From: a bacterium | GTDB taxonomy: Bacteria; Patescibacteriota; Microgenomatia; UBA1400; PJMF01 | Length of the DNA: 38,873 nucleotides | Assembly (NCBI GenBank): GCA_900299405.1 | Contig: OMJP01000010.1 | Span: 1 to 38,873 of the forward strand | Direction of reading: 5' to 3' | Shown: positions 1-7,082 of the stretch, piece after piece | How the letters are laid out: each line of letters begins with the position of its first letter | How positions within the stretch are numbered: position 1 is the first letter of the stretch | Made by a program: the position numbers and the translations under genes | Notes under the pieces: generated by a model | What the model saw: the letters and a program-made list of their open reading frames with translations, nothing else | What the model was told of the DNA's origin: nothing | The model's database searches: none

Positions 1-1
1 A

Positions 2-74
2 GGGCCGTTAGCTCAGTTGGTAGAGCGTTGCATTCGCATTGCAAAGGTCGGGAGTTCGACTCTCCCACGGTCCA
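2..74 (+). tRNA. tRNA-Ala (anticodon CGC)
   Basis: A full cloverleaf can be drawn. The acceptor arms are GGGCCGT (2-8) and ACGGTCC (67-73) with discriminator A74. The anticodon stem TTGCA/TGCAA encloses the loop TTCGCAT, giving anticodon CGC at 35-37, which reads GCG (Ala). The D-arm and the T-arm (GGGAG TTCGACT CTCCC) are intact. No CCA is encoded, so the end would be added by CCA transferase. The gene starts one base inside the window, so its promoter is not visible. Confidence 0.95.
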
Positions 75-77
75 CTT

Positions 78-593
78 TTATAACTCCTTCACCATCTGCA
101 CCTCGTCATCGTACTCTCCCTGCCATTTGACAGCCTTGCTTTTGACGCCGTACTCGGTAAAACCGAGTGACTGGTAGAGTTTTTGGGCTGGTTGGTTTTT
201 ACGGTTGCAGTTGATGAAGATCTGCTCGATGCCGTGCTGTTTGGCTAGGTCGGTGATGTGGCTGATTAATTTTTTGGCGTGGCCTTGGTGGCGGTGATCG
301 GGGTGGACGTAGAGATTGAAGAGGGCGGCGGTGTGTTGCTGTTTCGGCAGCTGGGAGGGATCGAGTTGGGCGTAGCCGATTAGCTCTTGAGGTTCAGCAT
401 CGGTAAAGAGGCCGTAGTAGCCGCCGAGCTGGGGCGAGGCGGCGTAACGAATTTCCCAGGCGAAAGCATCGGTTGGCTTGTCTTTTTCGCTTTCATAAGT
501 AGATAAGTAGCTATCAGGATTGGTCTGCAAAGCCTGCAAGCGGAGGGTTTGGTAAGCGTGGGCGTCTTGAGTAGAGAGTGGTCGAATTGTCAT
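78..593 (-). CDS. GNAT-family N-acetyltransferase
   Basis: This is probably an acetyl-CoA-dependent acetyltransferase of the GNAT superfamily; the acceptor cannot be told from sequence. The 171-aa protein begins MTIRPLSTQDA, a typical GNAT first strand. It contains the acetyl-CoA pyrophosphate-binding motif A (VHPDHRHQGHA, about residues 96-106) and the late NQPAQKLYQSLGF segment of motif B. I chose the ATG at 591-593 because it forms a four-base ATGA overlap with the stop of the upstream M24 peptidase gene, which implies translational coupling. A longer reading frame to 644 adds 17 residues with no GNAT character. It is the last gene of a minus-strand run of four and ends three bases from the tRNA-Ala gene. 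Family assignment is firm and substrate is unknown. Confidence 0.88.
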   Translation of the reverse strand: MTIRPLSTQDAHAYQTLRLQALQTNPDSYLSTYESEKDKPTDAFAWEIRYAASPQLGGYYGLFTDAEPQELIGYAQLDPSQLPKQQHTAALFNLYVHPDHRHQGHAKKLISHITDLAKQHGIEQIFINCNRKNQPAQKLYQSLGFTEYGVKSKAVKWQGEYDDEVQMVKEL

Positions 594-1669
594 TCGTTTG
601 AGTTGGCAGTCAAATTGACAGCTCCAGTTTTGGTGGTCAGCCAAGTGTTTTCATAACGATAGCCAAATTTTCCCGGCAAGTAAATCCCAGGTTCAATAGT
701 AATTGCCATGTGGGGTTTTATTGCTTGTTCGTTGTTCCAAGACAGAGAGGGCGGCTCGTGAATCTCGAGCCCCAGCCCATGCCCGGTGGTATGAATAAAC
801 TCTTTGGCAAACCCAGCCTCACTGATCACCTCACGAGCTGCATCATCCAGCTCTTTGGCCGTCAGATTTTTCTTGCTTTGTTTGAGCAGTTTAACCGTCT
901 GCTGATAAGCATTTCTAACAATTTTTTCAACCTTGAGAAACTCTTCACTCGGCCGCTGGCCTAACCACACCGTTCTAGTCATGTCGGAACAGTAACCATC
1001 AACCGTCGCGCCCAGATCGATCAAGACAGGCATCTCTTTCTTAAGCTTCACGTTTTTTGGCTGATAGTGAGGCAGTGCTCCTGCCGCGCCAAAAGCCACG
1101 ATAATCGGAAAAGCAGGTTTCTCTGAACCAGCTTTGAGCATCAGTTGCAGAATCAGGCTGACGACCTCTTTTTCCGTCATTCCTGGCTTGAGCTGTTTGA
1201 TTGCCTGAGCCATTACTTGCTGGGCGATTTTGGCAGCTTTCCTGAGTGATTTGCTCTCGGTTTGATCTTTGGTTACCCGCAGCTCCCACAGCCATTGAGG
1301 TGGCAGATCAGCCAATTTTCCCGACCAATGATCGCTCAACTCTCGCTGCTCAGCCACACTGAGAGTATGGGGATCGATGATTAGTTCACTAACATTATCG
1401 CCAATATTTTCCGCCACTTTGTCCAAATCAGTAGTCGGAATCGTTTTTAGCCAGCTTTGCTGAGACAGAGTGGGGGAGAAACGATGGTGAAAGAGAGCGG
1501 TTTTTTTGGGTGAAACTAGTAGAAAAGCCTCCCGCTCAGACGGTGCTAGTTGAGGGAAATTCACTAGATAAAAAATATCAGTAGGTTTGGAAACGAGGAT
1601 TGCTTGGTTGTTGTTTAGCTGCTGCTGCAGAGCTTTAAGGCGCCGCTGATAAACCGCCAAGCTAGTCAT
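590..1669 (-). CDS. pepP: M24-family metallopeptidase, probable Xaa-Pro aminopeptidase
   Basis: A cytoplasmic dimetal aminopeptidase of the pita-bread fold that would remove an N-terminal residue ahead of proline. All five expected metal ligands are visible: D218 (VLIDLG), D229 (CSDMTR), H297 (TTGHGLGLEIHEPP), E326 (TIEPGIY) and E340 (RYENT). The roughly 130-residue N-terminal creatinase-like domain is present, and 359 aa is a usual length for short bacterial Xaa-Pro peptidases. The ATG at 1667-1669 directly abuts the TAA of the upstream secreted-protein gene, and its TGA overlaps the acetyltransferase start, so these genes are co-transcribed. The proline specificity is inferred from family; a general M24 dipeptidase (PepQ-like) is the main alternative. 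Confidence 0.9.
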   Translation of the reverse strand: MTSLAVYQRRLKALQQQLNNNQAILVSKPTDIFYLVNFPQLAPSEREAFLLVSPKKTALFHHRFSPTLSQQSWLKTIPTTDLDKVAENIGDNVSELIIDPHTLSVAEQRELSDHWSGKLADLPPQWLWELRVTKDQTESKSLRKAAKIAQQVMAQAIKQLKPGMTEKEVVSLILQLMLKAGSEKPAFPIIVAFGAAGALPHYQPKNVKLKKEMPVLIDLGATVDGYCSDMTRTVWLGQRPSEEFLKVEKIVRNAYQQTVKLLKQSKKNLTAKELDDAAREVISEAGFAKEFIHTTGHGLGLEIHEPPSLSWNNEQAIKPHMAITIEPGIYLPGKFGYRYENTWLTTKTGAVNLTANSNE

Positions 1670-2359
1670 TTATTCACCTCGATCAAAAGGGGCTAAAGCT
1701 CTGATAACAGTGACGATTGTTTCGTCTTCATCGAGGTAGCCGATCAATAAAACCTGATCATCTTCCAAAAAATCCTCCAGCTCAGCTTCTTCTCCTTGGT
1801 TGTTTTGGTATTCAGTTTGATTGGTGAGGCTGACGGCAGCGACTTCTTCTTGTCCACGAGCTTGAAAATCCATTGACCTGGTGTTAATTTCTTTGATTGC
1901 TCCTAGCTGGACCAAATGCTGATTTGGTCGAGGAGACGCTGACAGTAAAGTGATTTTTTTCGGGGTAAAAACGTCATTGTTGTTCAATCCGAGAACTAAA
2001 ACCCAGTCATCAATCGCAATTTCATCTGGTTCGATCGCTTCATCACCCTCCATGAGTTCAGCCTCAGCTAGTGCTACGACGCGATTGATTCCACGGCTGT
2101 CGACAGTTAATGTTTCCTGCGAAACACGAATTACTTGGGCCACAAATCCCCGGCGACGATCGCTGCCGCTGAGTACTGTTTCGACATTTTCTCGTTGCTG
2201 CTCGACGATTTTCTCGATTCGTTCACGCAGAGTGTCGGTAGTATTGCTGGCATTTTCTTGAACACTTTCTACTTCTTGGGCTTGTAAACTAGGAACGATC
2301 ATCAACACTGCGGTCAACAGCAACGACCCAATTAGTAGTTTCAATTTATTTAGTTTCAT
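1670..2359 (-). CDS. Secreted hypothetical protein with signal peptide
   Basis: I do not recognise a precise family. The 229-aa product starts with a Sec-type signal: MKLNKLK, a hydrophobic stretch to about residue 22, then a plausible cleavage after SLQA. An acidic segment predicted to be helical follows (about 35-65, with RERIEKIVEQQRENVE). Two similar beta-rich blocks come next, each with a 'D..VLVLGL / D..VLLIGY' strand. These resemble the small-barrel repeats of DUF5666-type secreted proteins, but that comparison is tentative. It overlaps the upstream anchored protein gene by one base (TAATG) and abuts the peptidase gene, so it lies in the middle of a four-gene operon. It is probably extracytoplasmic, with no catalytic residues visible. 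Confidence 0.7.
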   Translation of the reverse strand: MKLNKLKLLIGSLLLTAVLMIVPSLQAQEVESVQENASNTTDTLRERIEKIVEQQRENVETVLSGSDRRRGFVAQVIRVSQETLTVDSRGINRVVALAEAELMEGDEAIEPDEIAIDDWVLVLGLNNNDVFTPKKITLLSASPRPNQHLVQLGAIKEINTRSMDFQARGQEEVAAVSLTNQTEYQNNQGEEAELEDFLEDDQVLLIGYLDEDETIVTVIRALAPFDRGE

Positions 2360-2820
2360 TAGTTGTCTCCTTCTGTTTCGCCACCGTCGCTGGATTCTTC
2401 GGCGTCATCAGTCAAGGTTTCATCACTGACTACCACGGTTTTTTCAATCGAGATCGAGCGACCATCTTCATCGACTACATGGACGCTGATGATGTTGGCG
2501 CCTTCTTCCAGTTCGACCTCGACCGAGAAATTCCCAGAATCATCAGAACTGGTGATGACTTCTTCATTATTCACAAACACCACCACGAAACTATTAGGGA
2601 TCGTAGTGCCGGAAACAGTCAGAGAGGTGTCGTTTTGTACCGCCTCATCGATGGGAGTGTTGAGCACCAGCTCGCCGGCAAACTGCTGATCTTCGCTCAC
2701 TGTTTTATCACGAGTATTCCTCGGTTGGGAAATGCCGGTTCTGGCTTGGTAAATGCCGTACGTTATGAACAGTCCTAGGGAAAGACCGATCAAAATAGCG
2801 ATAACTATTTCTTTTTTCAT
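2359..2820 (-). CDS. Membrane-anchored Ig-like domain protein
   Basis: A 153-aa protein beginning MKKEIVIAILIGLSLGLFIT, an uncleaved signal anchor or signal peptide. One extracytoplasmic beta-sandwich follows: 'SLTVSGTTIPNSFVVVFVN' then 'GNFSVEVELEEGANIISVHV', the pattern of bacterial Ig-like folds found in surface proteins. The C-terminus is very acidic (TDDAEESSDGGETEGDN). The frame could start nine codons earlier at 2847. I chose the ATG at 2818-2820 because a perfect TATAAT on this strand (2830-2835) sits nine bases before it and would overlap the longer reading frame. It is the first gene of the minus-strand operon. A role in envelope structure or adhesion is inferred only from the fold. 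Confidence 0.72.
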   Translation of the reverse strand: MKKEIVIAILIGLSLGLFITYGIYQARTGISQPRNTRDKTVSEDQQFAGELVLNTPIDEAVQNDTSLTVSGTTIPNSFVVVFVNNEEVITSSDDSGNFSVEVELEEGANIISVHVVDEDGRSISIEKTVVVSDETLTDDAEESSDGGETEGDN

Positions 2821-2829
2821 CAATTGCCT

Positions 2830-2835
2830 ATTATA
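2830..2835 (-). promoter_or_regulatory. -10 box for the 2820-to-78 operon
   Basis: On the minus strand this reads TATAAT, nine bases before the chosen ATG. The transcript would have at most a few untranslated bases. No convincing -35 was seen. Confidence 0.6.
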
Positions 2836-2888
2836 AAGGATTTGCACAGAATGGTATCATTAGAAACATTACAGTTTAGAAACTGATT

Positions 2889-3551
2889 ATGACAATTACT
2901 TATCACGGTCACTCTTGTTTTAAATTGCGCGGCAAAAATGCTGCGGCTGTCACTGATCCTTACGAAGATAGTATTGGTTTGTCCCTGCCCAGTCTCAGTG
3001 CTGACGTGGTGACGATTTCCCATGACCATGGTGATCACAATCAAGCTAGCCGGGTGAGCGGCACTGCTCGCCGGGACAATCCTTTCGTGATTGATCATTT
3101 GGGAGAATACGAAGTCGAGGGAATCTCGGTTTTCGGTGTGGGTTCCCATCATGATGATCAGGAGGGGAGCGAGCGTGGGGCCAACAATATTTTCACTATT
3201 TCGGTCGATGGTGTGCGTGTTTGTCATCTGGGTGATTTGGGTCATCAGCTGACAGAGAGCATGATTGATGAGATCGGCATTATTGACGTTTTATTATTGC
3301 CGGTAGGGGGCAAATACACTATCGATGCCAAGCAGGCAGTCGCTGTGGCTAGAGCTCTCGAGCCAGGAATCGTGATTCCGATGCACTACCGTACTGCCGA
3401 ACATGACGAAAAAAGATTTGGCGAACTGCAGGCTGTAGAAGACTTTTTGAAAGAATTCGGCGCTGATGATGCCAAAAAAACCGACAAACTGAAAGTAGAA
3501 AGCGATCGACTTCCAGAGGAGATGGAAGTAGTAGTCTTGGAGAAAAGCTAA
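2889..3551 (+). CDS. Metallo-beta-lactamase-fold hydrolase, UlaG-like
   Basis: A 220-aa metal-dependent hydrolase of the MBL superfamily, close in pattern to the short UlaG/UPF0173 branch. The N-terminal HGHSCF (H6, H8) is typical of that branch. The metal motif SHDHGDH (H45, H47, D49, H50) is intact. Later landmarks are GSHHDD, CHLGDLGH and the C-terminal PMHYRT histidine. There is no signal peptide, so it should be cytoplasmic. The real substrate is unknown, since this branch includes lactonases, phosphodiesterases and many uncharacterised members. It is divergent from the minus-strand operon with 68 bases between the starts. It is followed by dnaB after 76 bases, though dnaB has its own promoter. 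Confidence 0.85.
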   Translation: MTITYHGHSCFKLRGKNAAAVTDPYEDSIGLSLPSLSADVVTISHDHGDHNQASRVSGTARRDNPFVIDHLGEYEVEGISVFGVGSHHDDQEGSERGANNIFTISVDGVRVCHLGDLGHQLTESMIDEIGIIDVLLLPVGGKYTIDAKQAVAVARALEPGIVIPMHYRTAEHDEKRFGELQAVEDFLKEFGADDAKKTDKLKVESDRLPEEMEVVVLEKS

Positions 3552-3586
3552 ATCGACCGCTGCCCGCCACCTGCTCCGTTTCGCGT

Positions 3587-3615
3587 TTGACTCTGCCGCC
3601 CAGACTCGATAAAGT
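3587..3615 (+). promoter_or_regulatory. Promoter of dnaB
   Basis: TTGACT at 3587-3592, a 17-bp spacer, then TAAAGT at 3610-3615. The dnaB ATG lies 12 bases after the -10, giving a 5' leader of only about six bases and no Shine-Dalgarno. Confidence 0.55.
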
Positions 3616-3627
3616 ACGACCAAGTTT

Positions 3628-4941
3628 ATGAAGGGCCAAGTACCACCACATGATCTTGATGCCGAGCGCTCGGTGCTCGCGGCGGTGCTGATTGATTCCG
3701 ATGCGATCGTCAAAGTCAGTGAGTATCTCAATCCCGACAGCTTTTACGCTCCCGAGCATCAGGTGATTTTCACTGCGATGCAGACGCTTTACGAAAAGCG
3801 TGAGCCGATCGATGTCGTTACCCTTACTGCCCAACTCAAAAAAGACAAACAGCTCACCAAAGCCGGTGGTTCTTCTGGTCTGACTGAGCTTTCCAACCTG
3901 CTTTCTACCGCGGCCAACGTCACCAATTATGCTCAGCTAGTGCGGGAGAAATTCGTCAAACGCAGCCTGATTAGTTTAGCCGGTGAAGTGAGCGAACTAG
4001 CCTTCGACGAGGGGAAAGACGTGCAGGATATTCTCGACATGGCGGAGCAGCAGGTGCTGTCGGTGTCGCGGATTCAGTCTGATCGGGCCTTTATTCCGCT
4101 GAAAGATACTTTGGTGGAGAGTTTTGATCGCATCGATGAGCTGCAGAAATCTGGTGGAGAGCTGCGTGGTGTGGCGACTGGTTTTCAAGATGTGGATCGA
4201 ATGTTGGCTGGTTTACAGAAATCGAACTTGGTAATTTTGGCTGCCCGGCCGGGTATGGGTAAAACTGCTTTTGCGCTGAACATTGCTCACAACGCGGCGG
4301 TGCTGGGCAAAAAGAAGATCGGCTTTTTCTCACTGGAAATGAGTCGTGAGGAGCTGGTCGACCGGCTGCTCGTTTCCCAGGCTGATATCGATGCCTGGAA
4401 ACTAAAAACTGGCAGATTGGATCAGCAGGACTTTTTGAAGCTATCAGACGCGATGGGAGTTTTGGCCGAGGCCGAGATGTTTATCGATGACACCCCTGGG
4501 ATGAGTATTTACGAGATGCGGACCAAAGCTCGTAAACTGATGGCCGAGCACGAGATCGATCTACTGCTGGTCGACTATCTGCAGCTGGCTCATGGTCGCA
4601 CGCACGACAATCGGGTGCAGGAAGTGGCAGAGATTTCTCAAGGACTAAAAAATATTGCCAGAGAACTTCGTATTCCAGTTCTTGCTCTCTCTCAACTTTC
4701 GCGGGCGATCGAGAGTCGGGGAGAGAAGTCGCCGCAGTTGTCAGATCTCAGAGAATCTGGCTCGATCGAGCAGGACGCCGATGTGGTGATGTTCCTTTAT
4801 CACAAAGATGATGATATTCGTGAGCAGGTGACGTTGAAAATTGCCAAACACCGCAACGGCGCACTAGGCGAAGTCGAGTTGTTCTTCCGTGGTGATCGGG
4901 TCCGGTTCTACGGCATGGAAAAAGCAGCCAAACAAAGCTAG
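3628..4941 (+). CDS. dnaB: Replicative DNA helicase DnaB
   Basis: The hexameric helicase that unwinds DNA ahead of the replication fork. The 437-aa protein shows the N-terminal primase-interacting domain (PPHDLDAERSVLAAVL, where LEAE is usual; residues about 6-105). A linker and the RecA-like motor follow, with Walker A AARPGMGKTA (205-214) and Walker B LLLVDYLQL (about 315). The downstream ALSQLSRAIESR and the SDLRESGSIEQDADVV segments are diagnostic. No intein is present and the length is normal. The ATG at 3628 follows a near-leaderless promoter. A small membrane protein gene converges on it, 13 bases beyond its stop. The call is secure. Confidence 0.97.
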   Translation: MKGQVPPHDLDAERSVLAAVLIDSDAIVKVSEYLNPDSFYAPEHQVIFTAMQTLYEKREPIDVVTLTAQLKKDKQLTKAGGSSGLTELSNLLSTAANVTNYAQLVREKFVKRSLISLAGEVSELAFDEGKDVQDILDMAEQQVLSVSRIQSDRAFIPLKDTLVESFDRIDELQKSGGELRGVATGFQDVDRMLAGLQKSNLVILAARPGMGKTAFALNIAHNAAVLGKKKIGFFSLEMSREELVDRLLVSQADIDAWKLKTGRLDQQDFLKLSDAMGVLAEAEMFIDDTPGMSIYEMRTKARKLMAEHEIDLLLVDYLQLAHGRTHDNRVQEVAEISQGLKNIARELRIPVLALSQLSRAIESRGEKSPQLSDLRESGSIEQDADVVMFLYHKDDDIREQVTLKIAKHRNGALGEVELFFRGDRVRFYGMEKAAKQS

Positions 4942-4954
4942 AAATTTAATTAAA

Positions 4955-5188
4955 TTAGACAGCGGTAAAGCCGAACAGCAGGTAAATTAATCCTCCAGTC
5001 AGCATAATAAACATGAAGAAAAAGCCGAGGTTGCTTTTGAGGTCTTTGATGGATTCATTGGGGTCGGGCTTGTCCATACTGACGATGATGATCAGGGCAA
5101 TCGCCAGCCAAATCAAACCCCGAGTCACGACCGACCAAATGCTGTCGATGGCGAAGGCTTGATGGAGAAGTTCTTGGAGCAGTTCCAT
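4955..5188 (-). CDS. Small two-helix membrane protein
   Basis: A 77-aa protein with two likely membrane helices, about residues 21-38 (TRGLIWLAIALIIIVS) and 52-74 (LGFFFMFIMLTGGLIYLLFGF). They are joined by a polar loop containing DKPDPNESIKDLKSNL. I recognise no family. The minus-strand TATAGT eight bases before the ATG, with a TTGCAT -35, supports it as a real, near-leaderless gene. It converges with dnaB and is divergent from tRNA-Leu. Confidence 0.68.
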   Translation of the reverse strand: MELLQELLHQAFAIDSIWSVVTRGLIWLAIALIIIVSMDKPDPNESIKDLKSNLGFFFMFIMLTGGLIYLLFGFTAV

Positions 5189-5196
5189 TTGATTTC

Positions 5197-5226
5197 ACTA
5201 TAGACTGGGTTTGTGGGAAAATGCAA
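5197..5226 (-). promoter_or_regulatory. Promoter of the 77-aa membrane protein gene
   Basis: Read on the minus strand: TTGCAT (5226-5221), an 18-bp spacer, then TATAGT (5202-5197), ending eight bases before the ATG. Confidence 0.55.
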
Positions 5227-5250
5227 GTTAGGTTAAAATACTTTTCTCGT

Positions 5251-5334
5251 GCCGAGGTGGCGGAATTGGTAGACGCGTAGGTCTCAAAAACCTATGAGGG
5301 CAACCTCGTGAGGGTTCGATTCCCTCCCTCGGCA
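5251..5334 (+). tRNA. tRNA-Leu (anticodon CAA)
   Basis: A class II tRNA of 84 nt with a long variable arm (TGAGGGCAACCTCG region). The acceptor arms are GCCGAGG (5251-5257) and CCTCGGC (5327-5333), with discriminator A5334. The anticodon stem TAGGT/ACCTA holds the loop CTCAAAA with anticodon CAA at 5285-5287, reading TTG (Leu). The 3' CCA is not encoded. A TAAAAT at 5234-5239 is a plausible -10. Confidence 0.95.
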
Positions 5335-5364
5335 CAGCATTTTTAAAAAAGTAAGGTTCATTAA

Positions 5365-5814
5365 ATGGCGTTAAATACAAACGAACAATCAGTCAGTGGT
5401 AAAGAGGCTTCAGAGCAGGAGCCTGCCAAGTCCAGAATTTTGTTGGTAGAAAACAGCAAAATCGTTAGAAATGGCCTGGGAAAAGCTTTGTTTTCCTTAG
5501 AGAATGTTTCTCTGGTAAAAACTGCCTCTTCAATTGAAGAGGCTCTCGCACTGTTAACCAACAACAACAATGAATTTAATTGTGTGATTAGCTGTAGTTT
5601 TGGTGGTGATTGCCAAAAAATTGATGATTTACTAGTCGAGCAGAATTCCGACATTTACTTCACGGTGCACACTGGTTTGCCGGTGACTTATGTCGACCAT
5701 CAGCTGAAAAGCAAGTATTCCAGAGTAGTTTTTAAAGGAGATCAAACTCCTGAGCAATTGGCTTCTTTGGATTGGGACAATTTACCTCAACGCCCAAATC
5801 AACCCCAGCAATAA
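5365..5814 (+). CDS. Degenerate response-regulator receiver-like protein
   Basis: A 149-aa cytoplasmic protein resembling a CheY/REC domain. SRILLVENSKIVRNGLGKAL (about 23-42) matches the first strand and helix, and FNCVISCSFGG matches the third strand. VVFKGDQTPEQL near residue 115-125 keeps the usual lysine. The acidic pair at the end of strand 1 is E-N, and the phospho-acceptor aspartate of strand 3 is missing (CVISCSF). If it is a receiver, it should not be phosphorylated in the normal way. No output domain is present; the C-terminus is a short Q/P-rich tail. It lies 30 bases after tRNA-Leu, with a weak AAGG before the ATG. Its last 33 bases overlap the convergent membrane-protein gene. 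Homology is inferred from pattern only. Confidence 0.6.
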   Translation: MALNTNEQSVSGKEASEQEPAKSRILLVENSKIVRNGLGKALFSLENVSLVKTASSIEEALALLTNNNNEFNCVISCSFGGDCQKIDDLLVEQNSDIYFTVHTGLPVTYVDHQLKSKYSRVVFKGDQTPEQLASLDWDNLPQRPNQPQQ

Positions 5815-6228
5815 AATCTGTGGCATTAGACCCAGTAGTACTCGGGGAGTGGAGTGGTGGAATTTGCCGTGGAATTCGTTCAAAGGTTTTAAAATAGCTG
5901 GTTCTTTGGGGAGGAAGTTGCGTGGCGCCTCGATGAAGTCAGGCACTAGGGAAACAAAGGCTCCTGCCCAAATGTGGTAATTGATCGCTTCAGTGCCGCT
6001 TTGCCAAAACCAGTAGATGAGTCCGACCGAGGCTGCCAAATCAAAAATCTCCAAAATCATGGCGGTACGTTTGCTGCGGGTGCCATTTGACAGACCAGTG
6101 CCGACGTCCCAGTGGGGGATCCAGTCTTGCAGATAGTGAGCCGCTAGGGTGAGAGGAATGTACAGTGCTGGGTGGGGCAATTTGCTGGCGATGAAAGCGC
6201 CAGTGGCGGCATGCGATACAGAAAGCAT
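5782..6228 (-). CDS. Membrane protein, possible DUF457/YdjM-like metal-dependent hydrolase
   Basis: A 148-aa protein with about four membrane segments. Histidines and acidic residues sit at membrane edges: SHAATGAFIASKL near the start, LAAHYLQDWIPHWD in the middle, and LNEFHGKFHHS near the end. This spacing resembles the YdjM/DUF457 membrane-bound hydrolase group, whose function is poorly known, so the call is tentative. I chose the ATG at 6226-6228 (MLSVSH) over the one three codons upstream because a perfect minus-strand TATAAT (6236-6241) ends seven bases before it and overlaps the earlier ATG. Its 3' end overlaps the receiver-like gene tail to tail by 33 bases. Confidence 0.65.
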   Translation of the reverse strand: MLSVSHAATGAFIASKLPHPALYIPLTLAAHYLQDWIPHWDVGTGLSNGTRSKRTAMILEIFDLAASVGLIYWFWQSGTEAINYHIWAGAFVSLVPDFIEAPRNFLPKEPAILKPLNEFHGKFHHSTPRVLLGLMPQILLLGLIWALR

Positions 6229-6235
6229 GAAAAGC

Positions 6236-6245
6236 ATTATATACT
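6236..6245. promoter_or_regulatory. Overlapping divergent -10 boxes
   Basis: The minus strand reads TATAAT at 6241-6236, seven bases before the 6228 ATG. The plus strand reads TATACT at 6240-6245, nine bases before the 6255 ATG. The two hexamers share 6240-6241, so a single AT-rich core appears to serve both genes. Confidence 0.6.
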
Positions 6246-6254
6246 ACATGTCAT

Positions 6255-7082
6255 ATGTGGCCGATTCTTTTTTCTTTTGGCTTTCTGACGGTGCGCACTA
6301 GCTTGGTGGTGCTTTTGCTTGGTTTTCTGGTGGCAGGGTTTGCTTTTTGGTGCCGCGGAAAAGAAGAGCATTACTCGGAGATTCAGTTGTTTGATGGTTT
6401 GGTGCTGTCGTTTCTCGCTGGGGCGGTTGGCGCGCGGCTGGGTTTTATTATGCTGCATTTCGACCAGTTTGGTTTGAATCTTTTTCAGTGGTTGGACTTG
6501 GTCAATAGTCCTGGCAGTTTGGATTTGATGTTCCTGGTTTCGGCGACTTACTTTTTGTATCGTTTTGCTTTACGCAAAAAATGGGATGCTTTCGAGGTCT
6601 TGGATTTTTGGGCGCTGTCGCTATCGTTGTGGCTGATGTTTTCTTCACTGGCGGATTTTGTGGCTGGCACGGGCAGAGGCAAGTTTACTGACTTGTTTAT
6701 CGGAGTGATTTTCCCTGGCTCGATTGAAAAAACTCATCCTACTCAGCTGTATTTTGCGCTGTTTTACCTACTGTTGTCTCGTTATTTGGTCTGGGCAGAG
6801 AGTCGTTACCGGATTTTTGAGTGGTACCGGATGGGTCGCAAATCCGCGCAGACTGGGTTTTTGATTAGTAACTTTTTGATTTTTTACTCGCTGTTTTCAT
6901 TACTGATGTTGTTGTTCCGTTTGCCGGAGTTTGTGATTGGCAGCTGGAGCTTTGACTGGCTGCTATATTTGGCGGGGATGTTGGTGGGGGTGCGGATTTT
7001 GCTGCGTCGCTCTGACAAGTCTTTCTTGCCTCTTTCTTTTAAAAGGCGTTTTGAACGACAGGATGACGAAGTCTTACCCTAA
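6255..7082 (+). CDS. Lgt-like integral membrane protein (prolipoprotein diacylglyceryl transferase fold)
   Basis: A 275-aa protein with about seven hydrophobic segments. It matches Lgt in layout: an AVGARLGFIMLH segment near residue 60, an FIGVIFPGS strand like the WGVxFP of Lgt, and a clear THPTQLYFALFYLL motif around 160. Lgt transfers diacylglycerol to the lipobox cysteine of lipoproteins. The signature HGG segment and the RxGNFxNGE loop are not recognisable here; the corresponding stretch reads DFVAGTGRGKF. It is therefore either a very divergent Lgt or an Lgt-fold protein with another role. It starts from a near-leaderless promoter shared with the divergent gene. Its end overlaps the pseudouridine synthase gene by 20 bases. 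Confidence 0.68.
   Translation: MWPILFSFGFLTVRTSLVVLLLGFLVAGFAFWCRGKEEHYSEIQLFDGLVLSFLAGAVGARLGFIMLHFDQFGLNLFQWLDLVNSPGSLDLMFLVSATYFLYRFALRKKWDAFEVLDFWALSLSLWLMFSSLADFVAGTGRGKFTDLFIGVIFPGSIEKTHPTQLYFALFYLLLSRYLVWAESRYRIFEWYRMGRKSAQTGFLISNFLIFYSLFSLLMLLFRLPEFVIGSWSFDWLLYLAGMLVGVRILLRRSDKSFLPLSFKRRFERQDDEVLP

Noticed and set aside
2820-3245. Minus-strand 141-codon frame opposite the MBL gene
   Set aside because: It is antisense to a protein with a complete metal-binding motif and has no start signals of its own.
6237-6458. Minus-strand 73-codon frame opposite the Lgt-like gene
   Set aside because: Its Lys/Gln/His-rich composition is the shadow of a T-rich membrane-protein gene, and it covers the divergent promoter.
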